Assembly: GCA_002270565.1 (NCBI GenBank)
Contig: NQMI01000070.1
Location: 163,435 to 227,434, forward strand
Direction of reading: 5' to 3'
Source: Stenocarpella maydis
Lineage: Eukaryota > Ascomycota > Sordariomycetes > Diaporthales > Diaporthaceae
DNA: 64,000 bases
How positions within the stretch are numbered: the stretch's first letter is position 1; every line of letters begins with the position of its first letter. Below are positions 21,483 through 34,311 of this stretch, one piece after another. The notes under the pieces are model-generated. The model saw only the letters and a list, made by a program, of their open reading frames with translations, ran no database searches and had not been told where the DNA came from. The translations under genes and the position numbers were made by a program.

Positions 21483-24267
21483 TCACCGCAGGCCCCCGGG
21501 CATATGCTGCAGCTCTCGTTGGAATTGATACATCATCCCAAACACTCCGTCTTCCCGGTCTCCTTCGTTCCTTGCGCTGTTGTCCCGACCCAGCGCCTGG
21601 GCCGGTGACGCCTGCCACGCAGACTCGTCCAGCCCGTGCCCACTCTCGTACGCGTCATCCTCGTCGCGTCGCCTCGTACCGCCCTCGGTCTCCTCGCCCT
21701 CGAACCCCTCCTCGATCATGTCTTCCCTGTGTCTTCCCTGCCGCGGGCGGTGCATACTCCGGCCCAGTGTGGAGGCTGGGGGCTGGTGGTGCGGGTCAAG
21801 CAGGATAGACGCCATCGGCGAGAGCGTCGGTGGCGCTGTCATCCCGTGCCTCGGCATCCTGCCCGCGTGGGACGTGCCCCCAGGCCCACGGCTTCTTGCC
21901 CGTCCCAGCTCGCTGCGACCCATCCGCGATGCCGCCATGTCTGCGGCCAGCGTCGGGGACTGCAGGCTGGGGAATGCCGGGGGCGGCTGGAATTGGTTCC
22001 GCGCTCCCGGTGGGAGGTGGCCCGGGATGCCCGTCCTTGGGTTGATAACGTAGTTGTCGAGGAACCCGTAGTACGACGCCGCCATCTTGCCATGCTTGGT
22101 CGCGTAATAGTCCTCGCGCGTGTCCGCATCTGCCTTGGGCCTTCCCAGGCCCTTCTTGAAGTCGAACTCGGCGAATGAGCAGATGTAGCCCAGGCCGTCG
22201 ACGTGGATGGTGAACTCCCGGAAGAAATCGACAATCTGGTCGCTCGACCGCGGCAGGCTGACCGAGAGGATAAGAGGCGCGATCAGGATGCCCACAATCT
22301 CCTCCAGGAAGATGACAAGCTTGTTCTTGTACAGCGCCGCAAATTCGTCTTTGACTGCGGAGCTGTGCAGTCCCAGCCCGTGCCAACGGTCCGGTTCGTA
22401 GTGGGTGTATTCAATGACTTGCCTCAGGGCGTACTCAGGCTCAAAGACTGTGTTCTCCTCCGGTACCATGCCCCTGGCAAACGCCCACACACCAGCGAAA
22501 ATGGGTAAGTAGAACAGAACCGTTCGGTCTGGTGTGATCTCAAAGCCCAGGTCGGTGTCGACCATCGTCACGATCGCCAGGACAGTAGCCAAGGCACCGG
22601 CGATGAAGGATACGGTCCTGGCCATGCGCGCCGTCATCTCCTTTGGGAACTGGTCCAAGTACCTGGTTGCAAACGGATACGACATGTTCAGTCGCTCCTG
22701 GAAGATATGAGGAAGCTCGTTGAATTCTCGGAACTTCCACTCCGCCAACGGCGTGTAGGACCGCGTGCCCAAAGCAGAGGGGTTTTTGCGGTATTCCTGA
22801 GGGGACGGTCAGCAGTTTGATCATATCAAGAGCCAGTTCAGGCCGGGCGAGGGCATCGGAACTCACATGGAAGTATGTCAGGAAGTGCATAACGAACAGA
22901 TAGCCAGCCATGACAGGCGCAATCATGAGGGTCATAACCCCAGCAAAAAGAAACCTTGCCCGCAGTTTCTGGCTCAGCTGTCCCCTGCGGTCTGACTTGA
23001 GAAACTCTTGGTTTACCTGGCCACGTTCGTCAAAGACGTAGTCCATGACGCTGAAGTTCAACGTCCACTCTAGGAGCCGAGAGAGGTACTGACGCCCACT
23101 CAGGAACGGTAGCGGGATGGTAAGGTCCAGAATATCCTTGTTGATCAGGGCTATGAGGAAGTTCTCCCTCCGCATCAGGCGGTTGGCAATGTCGTGCGCA
23201 TCGAGCCTCTCCTTGGACTGGCTGCCGAGCCACCTCCGCTGGCGGGCCGTCAGGTGCCCCGCCGTTTTGGGATTCTGATCCCGTAGGGCCATGATACGGA
23301 CGACGACGTCCTGCCAGGAGACGGTCTGCATATCATGCCCCGGAATGCCCAGCAGGTGGGTGTAATAGTCCCGGAGGTGTAACAGGCGCCGAATGTCGAG
23401 CGGGATCTGGATGGCTTTCCAGATGAAATAGAAGACAAATATCCACAGGCCGAAATTCCAGAGACTAGACATCTTCTTTGTGCACTGAGGGATCAGCACC
23501 TGGTTCATGGACTTGCTGTGGGGGAACCTTGAGTAGTCGATGCACTGTGTCAAAAAGGTGAGAAATGCGACGATGAAGCCAACCTCGACTAGGTGAAGGA
23601 CACGATCGAGGAGGATGCACCATAGGCCATTGCCCCGGTAGTAGTCGTATACGTCCTGCATGAAGCTATCGAGGTTTGTGACGTTAACCCATCTCCACAT
23701 AGCCTTCTGCTCGGGGGTTCCAGTGACGACATTGCCCACCAGCCGGTTTGAACGGGCCGCAGTGTACGGCAGGGCGGATGCAGGATTATCATCTCGGTGG
23801 AGCCTCTGCTGGTGTTGTGTGACCTCCCACTGGGCCCGAAGCCTCCTGGTCGAGGGCTCGGGGCCATCGTGGGGTCGCGGGAGTGTTGTTGTTGTCGTCC
23901 TGGCGTGGCGCCTCGGCCGACTTGGAGGATGTGCGGCGTTGTCCTCGACAAGGAGCGAGGCAGGCACATCGTTATCTCCCTCCTCGTCCGGGTGTGGCCA
24001 CGTCGTGGCGTGTTCTTGGGGCGCAGACGTCGTGTTACGGTGGCGGCCAGGGCGAGGATCGCTGGCCAGAGTCATCCTGCTGTGCTCGATGGCGAGGGCT
24101 TCGGGGTCGAGGTCATCTTGCTGGAAGCTGTGATTCAGATTCTCGTCGTCCAGGGCAAAGCCGGCGCGGTCCTCGACGTCGAGGTCATCGTTGCGGGAGC
24201 GCAGTTCCTCGTAGAAGGACCTCTGCTGGCTTGCGGGGGCGAGCCTCGAGAAGAAGTTGGACGTCAT
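21483..24267 (-). CDS. atg9: Atg9, autophagy lipid scramblase
   Basis: Atg9 is the only core multispanning autophagy protein; it sits in Golgi-derived vesicles and scrambles lipids during phagophore growth. Exons 24267-22867 and 22796-21483, with a 70-bp GTGAGT...CAG intron, give 904 residues. The join recreates the strongly conserved [20 protein letters not shown] stretch. The N-terminal 220 residues are disordered; the core (about 235-730) has the hydrophobic spans and signatures [36 protein letters not shown] and the [11 protein letters not shown] tail-end of the core. The C-terminal 170 residues are again disordered, with [17 protein letters not shown] near the end, as in other ascomycetes. 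Divergently transcribed from COG6. Confidence 0.97.
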
Positions 24268-24937
24268 GTCCGAGGCATGCGATCTTCGTTCGCTATGTTT
24301 GGCAGGGCGGCGGCTGATGGAGGATCATGATAGCATGGGAGGCTGGGGAAGTCTACTCTGGTCTTGTCGCGGGTGGAAGCGGACCGGAAGAGTGACGCAT
24401 CTGGAGAAACCTTGGTATGCAGTATGCAGTCGAACTGCTGCCTGGGTCAGGTGGGCTGGCCGACTGGGTGTTCTATCACAAGGACGGCAGATCCGTGGGG
24501 ACGGCTTCGCGCATTGCTTCTACTACGTAGATATATGGGAACCTTGCCAGGCAAACAAGTGGCGGGGCAGCTGTCCCCTCGTGGTCCATGGGGATCTTAT
24601 GACGCCAGCACCGGGATAGGTAGGCGGTGAGATGGGACACCACGGAGTACACTATGCTAGTCTGTAGTGTACATTCTGTAGTGTACACTCATAGTAGCTG
24701 CGGTATCATCCGCTGCTGAGTGGGGACTTTTTTTTACCTTGATGAGCCCCCCCCCGGGCAGGTGGCCATCAAGCTGTCGGCGCGGGGGAGGTCAACACCC
24801 ATTTGTCTGTCCAACTCCACCCCGTCTTGATATACAAGCCAGGTAGGCATTGCTTACCCGACACTCATGCTCCCGCTCACCAAGGTCGGCAGCTCCATTT
24901 TCGGGCGTGTCCTCGTTCCCAGGCGGAACAAGGTATC
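24268..24937. promoter_or_regulatory. Bidirectional promoter, ATG9 / COG6
   Basis: The ATG9 and COG6 start codons are 670 bp apart, head to head. The centre has a direct repeat CTGTAGTGTACA at about 24661-24687 next to an ACGGAGTAC motif (24642-24650). A short C run follows at 24749-24757. Confidence 0.55.
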
Positions 24938-27091
24938 ATGACTCCGGAACGCTCCCTCCCCCTGGGCTCTGTGCCACAGACGCCCACCTCAGCCGCCGCC
25001 TTCAAGGGTGCCAACCCCTTCTCATTAAAGGTCACCACCGTCCTGGCCACCTCCTACGCCGATTCTGAATTCTGCGATGCTCTTTCGCTCATAGACGACC
25101 GCGGGCTCAGAAACTCTGCTGCAACCCGTCGTCATGTCCGCTTGCAGCTCCAGAAGGAGGTCATCGACAGCAATGGTAACATCATTGTCGAATTTGGGAG
25201 GGTCGCCGATGTGAGATTGAACCACCTTCCCCGACCTTCGTTGCCTCTGACCATCTAATCAGCCAGTCGTTTGTAGCAACTGCGCCGCATAGGTGCTACC
25301 ATTGCCAAGCTAAACAAGAGCTACGATGACATGAAGACACACATCTCCGCCGCCCATGGCGCAACCGCTTCTGTCACGCACGACGCCTCGTCTCTGATCA
25401 CACAGCGGAGGCAGGTCGAGAACAAGCAGAAGGTGCTCGCATCTTTCAACCAGCACTTTTTGCTTTCAGAGGACGAATTATCTGCCTTGACATCCACTGC
25501 AGAGCCCGTTGACGACACCTTCTTCGCAGTCCTTGCCAAGGCCAAAGGCATACGCAAGGACTGCGAGGTTCTGCTTGGCTTTGAGAACCAAGCACTAGGG
25601 CTAGAGATAATGGAGAACACGTCCAAGAACCTCAACCTGGCCTTTCAGAAGCTATACCGTTGGATCCAGCGAGAGTTCAAGACCCTGAACCTCGAAAACC
25701 CTCAGATGGGCCCCCCAATACGGCATGCATTGCGCGTGCTGGCAGAGCGCCCATCTCTTTTCCAGAATTGCTTGGACCTGTTTGCAGAGACCCGAGAGCA
25801 GCTGCTCTCGGATTCTTTCCACACGGCGCTCACGGGCTCCTCCGCGTCCGGCATCGAAGACGGGTCAGCGAAGCCCATTGAGCTGGCTGCCCATGATCAG
25901 TTGCGTTACGTGGGAGACATGCTCGCGTGGATGCACTCGGCAGCTGTCAGCGAGCGAGAGGCACTCGAGATCCTCTTTGTTTCCGAAGGAGACGAGATCG
26001 CCAAGGGAATCCAGGCCGGCCGCGAGAACGAGGTGTGGCACCTGGTGGATGACGGCGAGGACGGCGAGAGTGCTGCTTTCGATCCCGTCAAGGCTCTGAA
26101 CGAGCTGGTGGATCGGGACATGGCTGGCGCTGCCAGGATATTGCGGCAGCGAGTGGAGCAGGTAATACAGACGAACGAGGACGTCATCCTGGCATACAAG
26201 GTGGCCAACCTTCTGAACTTCTACCGCATCACGTTTGCCAAACTCCTCAGTGCCGAGTCGGTCTTGGTGGAGTGCCTTCAGGGCCTTGAGTCTGAAGCAT
26301 TGCGCCTGTTCCGGTCGCTCATGAGAGATTGCGTGAGCAACCTGCAAGGGGAGTTTCAGCAGGTGCCCTCGGGCCTCGAGCCACCTGACTTCTTCCGCGA
26401 AGCGCTCGACCAGCTTTCAGCAGTCATGAAGACATACGACACATCTCTGACGGCGTCGGACAGGCGGGAAGCGGATTTCCAACCAATCCTAGCTGAAGCT
26501 TTGGACCCCTTCATCTCGGGGTGTGAAGGCATGGCCCAGAAACTCGAAGGCCCCGCACAATCCATATTCTCCATCAACTGCGCACAGGCCGCCATCGAGA
26601 CGCTCTCGAGATTCGACTTTGCCCAAGTGCACGTGGAAAATCTACAAAAGGAAGTCGACCATGGTGCTCAGGCGCTGGTCGAAAGCCAATACCTATTCTT
26701 CAGGAGGGAGTCCGGCCTGGATGTCGTCCTGACTGCTGTTGAGAGTATGGGTGAGAGTCAGGAGGATATCAAACGGCTACGGGGACTCGAGGCTTTCCAA
26801 CCGGCCTCGCTGGAGCTTACCAGCCGGACACTGGACAACTTCCTCGCGTCAGCCCTCATGGATGCCATGGAGAATATTCAAATGCTGCAGGACTCGCGTC
26901 TCGCCAGGGACATCACGGAAGAGGCCGCAGAGAGCTTCCTTGCAGACTTTGGGCGCCTGGAGAACATGCTCATGTCTGCAGACGAAGCTGCGGAGCGGCA
27001 GGACAACCAAAGCGGGGCGGATCAGGATGTGGAGAGCCTCCGCATAGCCTTTCCGAGGACAGCTGATGAAATCCGTGTTCTGCTTTCATGA
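24938..27091 (+). CDS. cog6: Cog6, conserved oligomeric Golgi complex subunit 6
   Basis: A lobe B subunit of the COG tether for retrograde vesicle traffic within the Golgi. Exons 24938-25210 and 25277-27091 give 695 residues across a 66-bp intron that joins VAD to [17 protein letters not shown]. The N-terminal [20 protein letters not shown] and [11 protein letters not shown] are hallmark Cog6 sequence. They are followed by the coiled-coil region and the long helical-bundle body with [13 protein letters not shown] and [15 protein letters not shown]. The length fits fungal Cog6 (650-720). The start is the first ATG in frame within a Met-Thr-Pro context; the frame stays open upstream but without ATG or conservation. 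Confidence 0.95.
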
Positions 27092-28111
27092 TGGCCTGGG
27101 GTGAGACCCTGGACTTGTGTGTAAAAACGAGACTGCCAGTGCCGACTCTATGCAGACAACGCAGGAGGCGAAGAAGATTAGACATGAGCAAATGGCAGAG
27201 GACGCCTGAGTTGCAGGAGTGCACTGTGTGCTTCCCCGGTCTCATTCTCAAATATCGGGTGGCTGTCGTCTGGAAATAGGTGTCGTAGGAATAAAGCACT
27301 GGCCCTCAGCAGGTGCATCTGGGGTCTGTCTCCATAAAAGGGACTATTCTGGTGCGCTCAGGGAGACCCCTGCAGAACACCCAGCAAGGTATACTCAATA
27401 CCATTGCAACAGGGCTGCGGCGCGGCACCAACTGGCACTGGCCCGACTGACCATCAAAAGCGCAGTTGGGAACCTCAGCTTCGGGTCGGGGGTTGCCTTC
27501 CTACGTCACTTGCTAGCGGTCATGCAGCGGGCGAGGACAAGTCAGCGGCCAGCCTGGGGTACTAGTCAAGGTACCTGGGTACTGCAGCCAGCAGCCAGCC
27601 TGAGTGTTTTAGACCGGGCTGACGGGCTACATACCTGCTGCGTCATGTACCTGTGCAGGTACCTAGGTACTGTGTAATCACTAGGTTATGGTGCGCCATG
27701 GGCGCATGGATACAATGCACGGAGTATCTAGTGTAGGTAGACAATGCAGGTTGGTGGTCCGCTCGATCCTCGAAGGCCCAACCAACTCCACCCGTGGACT
27801 CTTTTCGTCCCGCAAACGCGCGAACCACATGCGCCTACATTAATTGCAACCGGCACGCACCAGGGCATACCCGTATATGCCCGCCAGACTCACATGGCAA
27901 CAGATGACTGCTGCATGCAAACCAGCAAAAGGCACCGACTCCAGCATCAACGAGCTGGCACCGGTTCAGCAGACGGCACTCTGACCTCAGCTCAAAAGAA
28001 CCCCCCACCTCCTTCTTCGTTCACAAAGGTGTCTGTTCCTGGGGCGTGCGGTGTGCATGCCCGCCTCATGAGTTACAACACAGGCCCGGCGATGGTCTGG
28101 ATGGTGGCAAA
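27092..28111. other. Intergenic region
   Basis: 1 kb between COG6 and the AAA ATPase gene. It contains several GGTACCT(A/G)GGTAC palindromes (about 27570-27582 and 27658-27670) and a CACGGAGTATCTAGTGTAGG variant of the recurrent motif at 27718-27737. No gene seen. Confidence 0.45.
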
Positions 28112-30741
28112 ATGCTTCGAAACAAGGCTACGCTGCCTGCCCTGCAGAAGACCTACGATGAGAGCTACCTGACCTGTTCTACCGCCGTCTACTATGAGGG
28201 CCAGGTAAGCGTTCCTCGGCGCCCTCTGCACCACCGCTCTCTCGCTCGGACTCCTAGTTCCCTGGCTCTGCTACCCGACGCTATATGAGATTGGCTGACA
28301 TTCATCGGATCAGGGCAACGAGAAGGAGGCGATGCGCTGCTGGAAGGCGGCCCTCAGCAATATATACGATCACAATGCCAACAAGATCCCAGCCACCTAC
28401 GACCCCAGATCTGAGACCGAGAGGGCCCTGGTCGAGAGCCTGAAGAAGCTCGAGTTGCAGTGCAAAGAGCGCATCGATCTTCTGGAAGCCTTGAGGGTGT
28501 CCCGCCAAGAAGACGCCGCCGCCAACATCCCGAAAACACCATCCAACGGGAAGATGGTTGAATACATCGAGCCTTGTGACCTGCAACCCCGTACGAGTAC
28601 TTCGGGGAAGGGATGGATAGGCGACGGGACAATCCCGGCTATCACCTATCCCGAGCTGTCACGGCCGGCACTGCCACCGCGGCCATCCTTGAAAACTAGG
28701 ACGTCCTCTGAGCAGGCCGTCGTGGGAGGCAGGCGTATCAGCACCGACGTCGGTGGGCCATCCTCGTTGTCGCGGCCATCAGGCCATCACACTTCCTCTT
28801 CCAGTAGGAGGGCATCACGTTCACCAAGCCCCGAGAAGTACACAATGAGGACTACATTGCGTTCCAACAAGTCTGGTGAGAGGTCGGGCAAGACCTCACG
28901 TCGTCCGCTGACTAAGACCACGGATGAACCTGGCGCGAGCAGGGCCGCCACACTTGCCTGGGGCGCTCTCGGCACACGGAACAAGTCCTTGCTTGGGCGC
29001 GACACGGATACCTCTGCGGGCCAGAGCATGAGTCTCCCACCCTTGGACGCTGCTGAGTATGGCTCGAGGAGACCACACACAACTTCGCCGGCTCGGAAGT
29101 GGGACAGCCACACGCGAAGACTGGTTAGAAACAGGGATGAAGAGGGCGGGGCAGCGGAGAAGAGACGCAGCACCGAACTGCTGAACGCGGACCCTTTCTC
29201 AGAAGACCTGGATTCCGAGCCATCCGCTCTCTCCATCAACGCAGCATCGACTGCGTTGAATGCGTCGCCCGGCTATGAATATGGCGAACATGAGCGAACA
29301 TCCAGGCATAAACTGGACCGTACAGCGAGGTTGCAGGCCAAACTTTTACGTGAACATGAGCACACACCAAGCCGGTCTCAAAGCAAGAGTAGGAGTAGTT
29401 CAAGCCTCCCCACGCGTGCCAAAGCGGGCCACACAGAAAGAGAGCGCGTTCCCAGCTCCAGCTGGGCAACCGGTGCAAAGGCCGCCTCGATCCGGAAATC
29501 TGCGTCCGACTCTAGTCTGGAAGCAAGTGACTCCGGGCTCGCGTCCTCGCGTCCGAAAAGGCGAGTGTCGCAAAAGGAACGAGCCCTGGCCGCTGACTCC
29601 AGAAGCCATTCGCGGTCGAATTCGAGGTCGAACTCTAGGAATAACTCGGGCGACTCAGGCGGCGACTCGGCCGCCCCAGAGAGGTCATGGAAGACGAGGA
29701 AGGCAGAAGTGATGAAGAACCTGCCTCCAGGCGTGGATAAGACGGCTGCCAAGCAAATTTTGAACGAGATCGTTGTCCGCGGAGACGAGGTGCACTGGAG
29801 TGATATTGCCGGGCTCGAAGTAGCAAAGAGCGCGTTGCGGGAAGCCGTTGTATATCCTTTCTTACGGCCTGATCTCTTCATGGGGCTCCGGGAACCCGCA
29901 AGGGGCATGTTGTTGTTCGGACCCCCTGGGACGGGGAAGACGATGCTGGCGCGGGCCGTTGCCACAGAGTCCAGGTCGACCTTCTTCTCCATCTCGGCGA
30001 GCAGTCTGACAAGCAAGTACCTGGGGGAATCAGAGAAGCTGGTGCGGGCCCTGTTTGGGCTAGCCAAGGTCCTGGCGCCCAGCATCATCTTTGTCGACGA
30101 GATCGATTCGCTGCTCTCACAACGGTCAGGCTCCGGGGAGCACGAGGCGACGAGGAGGATCAAGACCGAGTTCCTGATCCAGTGGAGCGACCTGCAGCGA
30201 GCTGCGGCCGGGCGAGACTCTGGGGACAAGGAGCGAGGCGATGCCAACCGGGTCCTGGTTCTTGCAGCGACAAATCTCCCCTGGGCCATAGACGAGGCCG
30301 CACGCCGGAGATTTGTGAGGCGGCAGTACATTCCCCTCCCTGAGTCGGAGACAAGAGCCATCCAGTTGAAGACGTTGCTGGGGCAGCAAAAACACAGCCT
30401 GACGGACGAGGACTTCGCGAAGCTTGTCGAGCTGACTGACGGTAAGCAACGCACGGCCAAGTGCCGGCATACGCCAGCCTGGAAGAAGTCTTTTTCACGC
30501 TAACCTGTGTCCCTCTTCAGGCTATTCTGGATCTGACATTACCGCGCTGGCCAAGGACGCCGCCATGGGCCCCTTGAGATCGCTTGGCGAAGCATTGCTG
30601 CACATGACCATGGAGGATATACGACCGATCACCTTGGAAGACTTTGTTTCTAGCCTGGCAAACATACGACCCAGTGTGAGCAAGGCTGGGCTCAAGGAGC
30701 ACGAAGACTGGGCGACGCAGTTTGGGGAGCGAGGGGGATGA
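28112..30741 (+). CDS. Spastin/Sap1-like AAA ATPase with N-terminal MIT-like domain
   Basis: A meiotic-clade AAA ATPase, the group that includes spastin, fidgetin and yeast Sap1, which remodel ESCRT-III or sever microtubules. Exons 28112-28204, 28314-30441 and 30521-30741 give 813 residues. The first 60 residues are helical and MIT-like ([21 protein letters not shown] then [17 protein letters not shown]). A long Ser/Arg-rich linker follows. The AAA module starts near 515 and shows Walker A GPPGTGKT (567-574), Walker B IIFVDEID (about 623-630), sensor-1 LAATNLPW, the Arg-finger segment ARRRFVRR and the C-terminal helix typical of the clade. The target cannot be decided from sequence. At exon 1 another frame reads [18 protein letters not shown] immediately upstream and overlapping, so the true N-terminus may be longer. 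Confidence 0.88.
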
Positions 30742-31216
30742 AACCATGCATACATGGTACTGGAGATGGGCATGGTTGAAGCGGGCTGGAGAGTAGCATA
30801 GTGTGTCTATGTGGTTCCAGGCATTACAGAGAGTGTTCAACGCGCACCGGGCAGTACTCCAGGGTTAGATGCAACCTGCTCGGTCCTGTAGGGCGAGCCT
30901 TAGCTGCGCCTGTACAGCGCGTGTGAGATATAGAGATGCGTAAGTGGTTTGTTAGGCGTGATTTTACATTGTTCTTTCGCCCACTCGCATCCGATCGCGC
31001 CTGGCCTGCCATGCCCCTTGGATCCTCGCCTCGCCACTCGGGCGACCTTCCTTGGACCTCGCCTTGCCTCTTGTCCTCGAAAAGGCACCACCCGTTGGAC
31101 GGCCCCACACAAGACGAAGCCCGGCCATGCCTCCCTCGCACGCGCTGCCGCACCCCGTAGCCCCTGCGGCCAGAGCCCTCCTTATTGACTTGCACTGATG
31201 GGGAGAGGGACATGGC
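30742..31216. other. Intergenic, convergent 3' ends
   Basis: 475 bp between the AAA ATPase stop and the uS17m stop. No gene or repeat seen. Confidence 0.45.
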
Positions 31217-31812
31217 TCAAGAGGCGCGGTAGGCAAACTGCGCTCCCAGGCGCGCGAGCTCCTCCGTCGTCTTCTGCGCCTTGGCGACGGCGGCCTCCAT
31301 GGCCAGGACGCGGGCCCTGAGCTGCCTGTGGGCGACCTTCTTTGCGCGGTCGGCGGCGTGGGCGGCGTCCCTCTCCTCGGGCGTCGGCACGGGGGGCCTC
31401 TCGTCGATGGGCGGGCCCCACGGCGCTATTATCCGGTTGACGACGTGCCGCTTCCTCTTGGACGTCCGCCAGCCCGAGCTTATGCTCACGATATCCCCCT
31501 TGCGCAGGGAGTCGTTTGGGTCGTGGACCAGGTGGCGCTCGAAGCGTTGGAAGTTCTGCCGGCGAGGTGGGAGAGGTCTTGTTAGTGGGCGTGTCAAGCT
31601 GTGCCGGCGCGTGTGCCCAGGACGAGGGGTGGCCTTACCTTCTTCACCTTGTTGTTCCATTCCTGCTTTGCTACCTGCACCTTGACCGTGTTCTTTGCCA
31701 GGCCGGCCGAGATGACTATTCCGCTCATCTCCCGGGAGATAACCCCCGCCGCCGTCTTGGTCACGGTCCTTGCTGCCGCCGCGACGGCTGGCGCCACGGC
31801 TCCGGCAGACAT
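31217..31812 (-). CDS. mrps17: Mitochondrial small-subunit ribosomal protein uS17m
   Basis: A primary 16S/15S rRNA-binding protein of the mitoribosome small subunit. Exons 31812-31639 and 31555-31217 (83-bp intron) give 170 residues. The OB-fold core reads SGIVISAGLAKNTVKVQVAK, EWNNKVKKNFQRFERHLVHD, then SLRKGDIVSISSGWRTSK and KRHVVNRIIAPWG, which is diagnostic of S17. The Ala-rich N-terminus (about 28 residues with several Arg/Lys) is a likely mitochondrial targeting region. The C-terminal 45 residues form a charged helical extension (AADRAKKVAHRQLRARVLAM), as in other fungal uS17m. Confidence 0.93.
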
Positions 31813-32394
31813 TTGCGGGCTGCAGAGCGCCGGTAGGGGAGGTGGTGACTATGGGCCCGTCGTAGGATGGTCTTGGGCGGCACGGGGTCACTCGGTACTA
31901 CTTGGCGACGGGGTTGGGTTCGGAAAGGACTGCAGTTATGAGGCCTGACTGCTTGGCATTGGTTGCCCTTCATGTTGCGTGGAGGCGGCTGCATCCAAAA
32001 TTCAACAACGGGAAACCCCCTGCGCCGGGCTCGGCACCGGAGCAGACCCTGACCCTGGACCCTGACCCTGGACCCTCGACCTGCCCGGGGTACTGTGCCA
32101 TATTACATAGTAATTGGTATTCCACCAAGGTGGGCTACAACATTACCAAGTAAGTACCCAGGGCACAGATTGTTGTGCTTTAATAAACCAAAACCTCGTG
32201 GTCTTCATGAGGCGTCATGTATGACATGTGAGCCAGTAGGCAAGTAAATCCATTCGCCAAGGTCTCCCGCAGCTTCTAATGCCTGAAGATGCTATAGCAG
32301 TGGACCCGCACGAGTCAACCATGTGTGTTCAACCGCACGTCGTCCCCCCTCCTTTCATCCCCATCCACACCCCCGCCCCATGAGTTACTGGGGG
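31813..32394. other. Intergenic region
   Basis: Contains the uS17m promoter and the cystathionine gamma-synthase 3' flank. An imperfect (GACCCT) hexamer array lies at about 32044-32078. No gene seen. Confidence 0.45.
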
Positions 32395-34311
32395 CTACAG
32401 GGCCAGGGGGGGCTTTTGTGATTCTTGTGATGCCTCCTTGGTTGTCTCGAGGGCGGCCCGGAAGATAGAGACCAATTGGTCCGTCTCCTCCAGCCCGAGG
32501 CTGATGCGGATCAGGTCAGGATCGACCCCGAGGCTCGCCGCCCATTCCTGCTCGGCGTAATGTGCAAGGAGGACATACGGCGAGGTCAGTGTGAAGTTGG
32601 TCCCCAGGCTCGGCCCTTTGGCCGTCTCGATGCTGTCGTAGAAGACCATGGCGTCAGCCTTGCGGTGGAAGACAACCGAGAGAAGCCCGCCGTAACCCTT
32701 GTTCGGCAGCTTGCACGCGTCGTAGTTCGCCCTGTCCTTGTTGTACTTGGGGTAGTGCACCGTCTTGACCAGCTCGTCCGAGAGCAGCACCTCACAGATG
32801 GCCTCGGCGTTGGCGTTGACCCGGTCTATGCGCCTGGCAAAGTCCCGGCTGTTGCGCTCCAGGAAGATGGCGTCCTCGGGCCAGTACGTGTCCTGGTAGT
32901 CGCTCCTCGCGGCGGCCGTGAGCTCCGCGTAGTAGCGGCCCTTGGGGTTGAGCACCGTGCTGCCGCCCATGACGTTGCAGTCGCCCGAGAAGATCTTGGT
33001 GAGGCTGCTGACCACCACGTCGGCATACTGCAGCACGTTGATGTTTGCGAACGTCCCGATGGTCTCGTCCACCACCACGGCAAAGTCATACCTGTCCGCC
33101 AGCGCCCGGATCCGCCCCAGGTTTGGGCAGCTCAGCAGCGGGTTGCCCGGGAACTCGCAGAAGAGGCCGAGGAATTTCTCGCCCGACCCGAGCCTCTGCT
33201 CCAGGTCGTCCAGGTCCTCCTCGGACGCACGGCCGTAGAACAAGCAGCCGGGGCCAAACTTTTGTAGGATCTTGAGGGTGTCAACGTAGGGGAAGCCAAA
33301 GTTGATGCTCTTGCCGCTCCCGCGTGCCCTCGTCAGGAGACGGTGTGTGTTGAATATGGCGTTCATGCCACAGGGGTACAGGTAGATGTCGCCTTCTGTG
33401 AGGCCCTTGACACCTCTGTTGCTGGGCTCTGCCTGGGGCAGCGGGTGGTTCTTAACATCCACGTCGCGTGTCAGAGTGCCAGCGATGCGCCGCCTGATGG
33501 CCGTCTTTGCTCGCTCCACTAGACATATGTCCAGATTCCTGCCAAAGCGCTCTTCGACGAACCGGGACGATTCCTCAGAGTCGGGAGCGGGGCCATGGCC
33601 GTTGCTGTGTCCGTTGCCGTTGCCGTTGTTTGGTGGCGGCGCGGTCCCGTCCCCAGACATGGGTCTCTGGTAGCGCCTTGGGCCTTTGCAAGGCATTTTC
33701 CGCACGGGCGAGGTCGGCGGTTTGGGTGACTCACCTGGCACCAGCAAGCCCTGGTCGAGGAGGCTGCGGCAGAACTCGGCGCGACGGCTGGAAATGCCAT
33801 CGCCACTGTGCTGCCAGTACTGTTTTGCAAACGGGAATGCCTCGGGGGCGAACAGGACGGCTGAGACCGTGGGTCCGATTGGCTTTAGGGGCGCGGCAGC
33901 CGGGTTGGATGAGTCCAGGCCCAGGTGAAGGGTCTCAAGACGCTCCTGTGCCTCAGCAGGAGCCTTCTCCTTGATAAAAGCAACGCATCTGAGAGCGATT
34001 ATAGCATTGGGGAACAGCATGGCCGACTGGCCCGGGCGGCCAAACCTGTCCACGACCTCCTGGGCAAAAGAAGCTATGCTCCGGTGGATAAAGAACCTGG
34101 GATAGCCGGTGGTCATGCTGTTGACAACCCACTTCTCGCCCTCCTCGTAGCCGACATTGGCCCTCCACGTAGGCAGCGACACGCTCACGGCCTTGAGGCA
34201 AGGGTTTGTTGTCAGCAAGACGGATTCTCCTCATCCGCGTCCCGGGCCTCTCAGGGTACGTACGTGGGCCGTGTCCGGGGGGATGGACTCCCCTAGTTTG
34301 AGGTGTGGCAT
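32395..34311 (-). CDS. Cystathionine gamma-synthase (PLP enzyme, transsulfuration)
   Basis: The enzyme joins cysteine to an O-acylhomoserine to make cystathionine, the first step from cysteine toward homocysteine and methionine (met-7 in Neurospora, STR2 in yeast). Exons 34311-34264 and 34191-32395 give 614 residues. Exon 1 encodes MPHLKLGESIPPDTAH and the join continues AVSVSLPTWRANVGYEEGE, the hallmark fungal N-terminus. The PLP lysine is Lys 415 in SSLTKIFSGDCNVMGG; the substrate and cofactor loops YPCGMNAIF, FGFPYVDTLKIL and VVDETIGTFANIN are intact. The N-terminal extension of about 190 residues and the Asn/Gly/His-rich insert (NGNGNGHSNGHG) are usual in fungal forms. Sulfur-responsive control is expected but I identified no Cys3-type site. 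Confidence 0.93.

Noticed and set aside
29378..30460. 360-codon minus-strand frame opposite the AAA ATPase
   Set aside because: It is a shadow of the conserved plus-strand AAA module; the translation has no domain.
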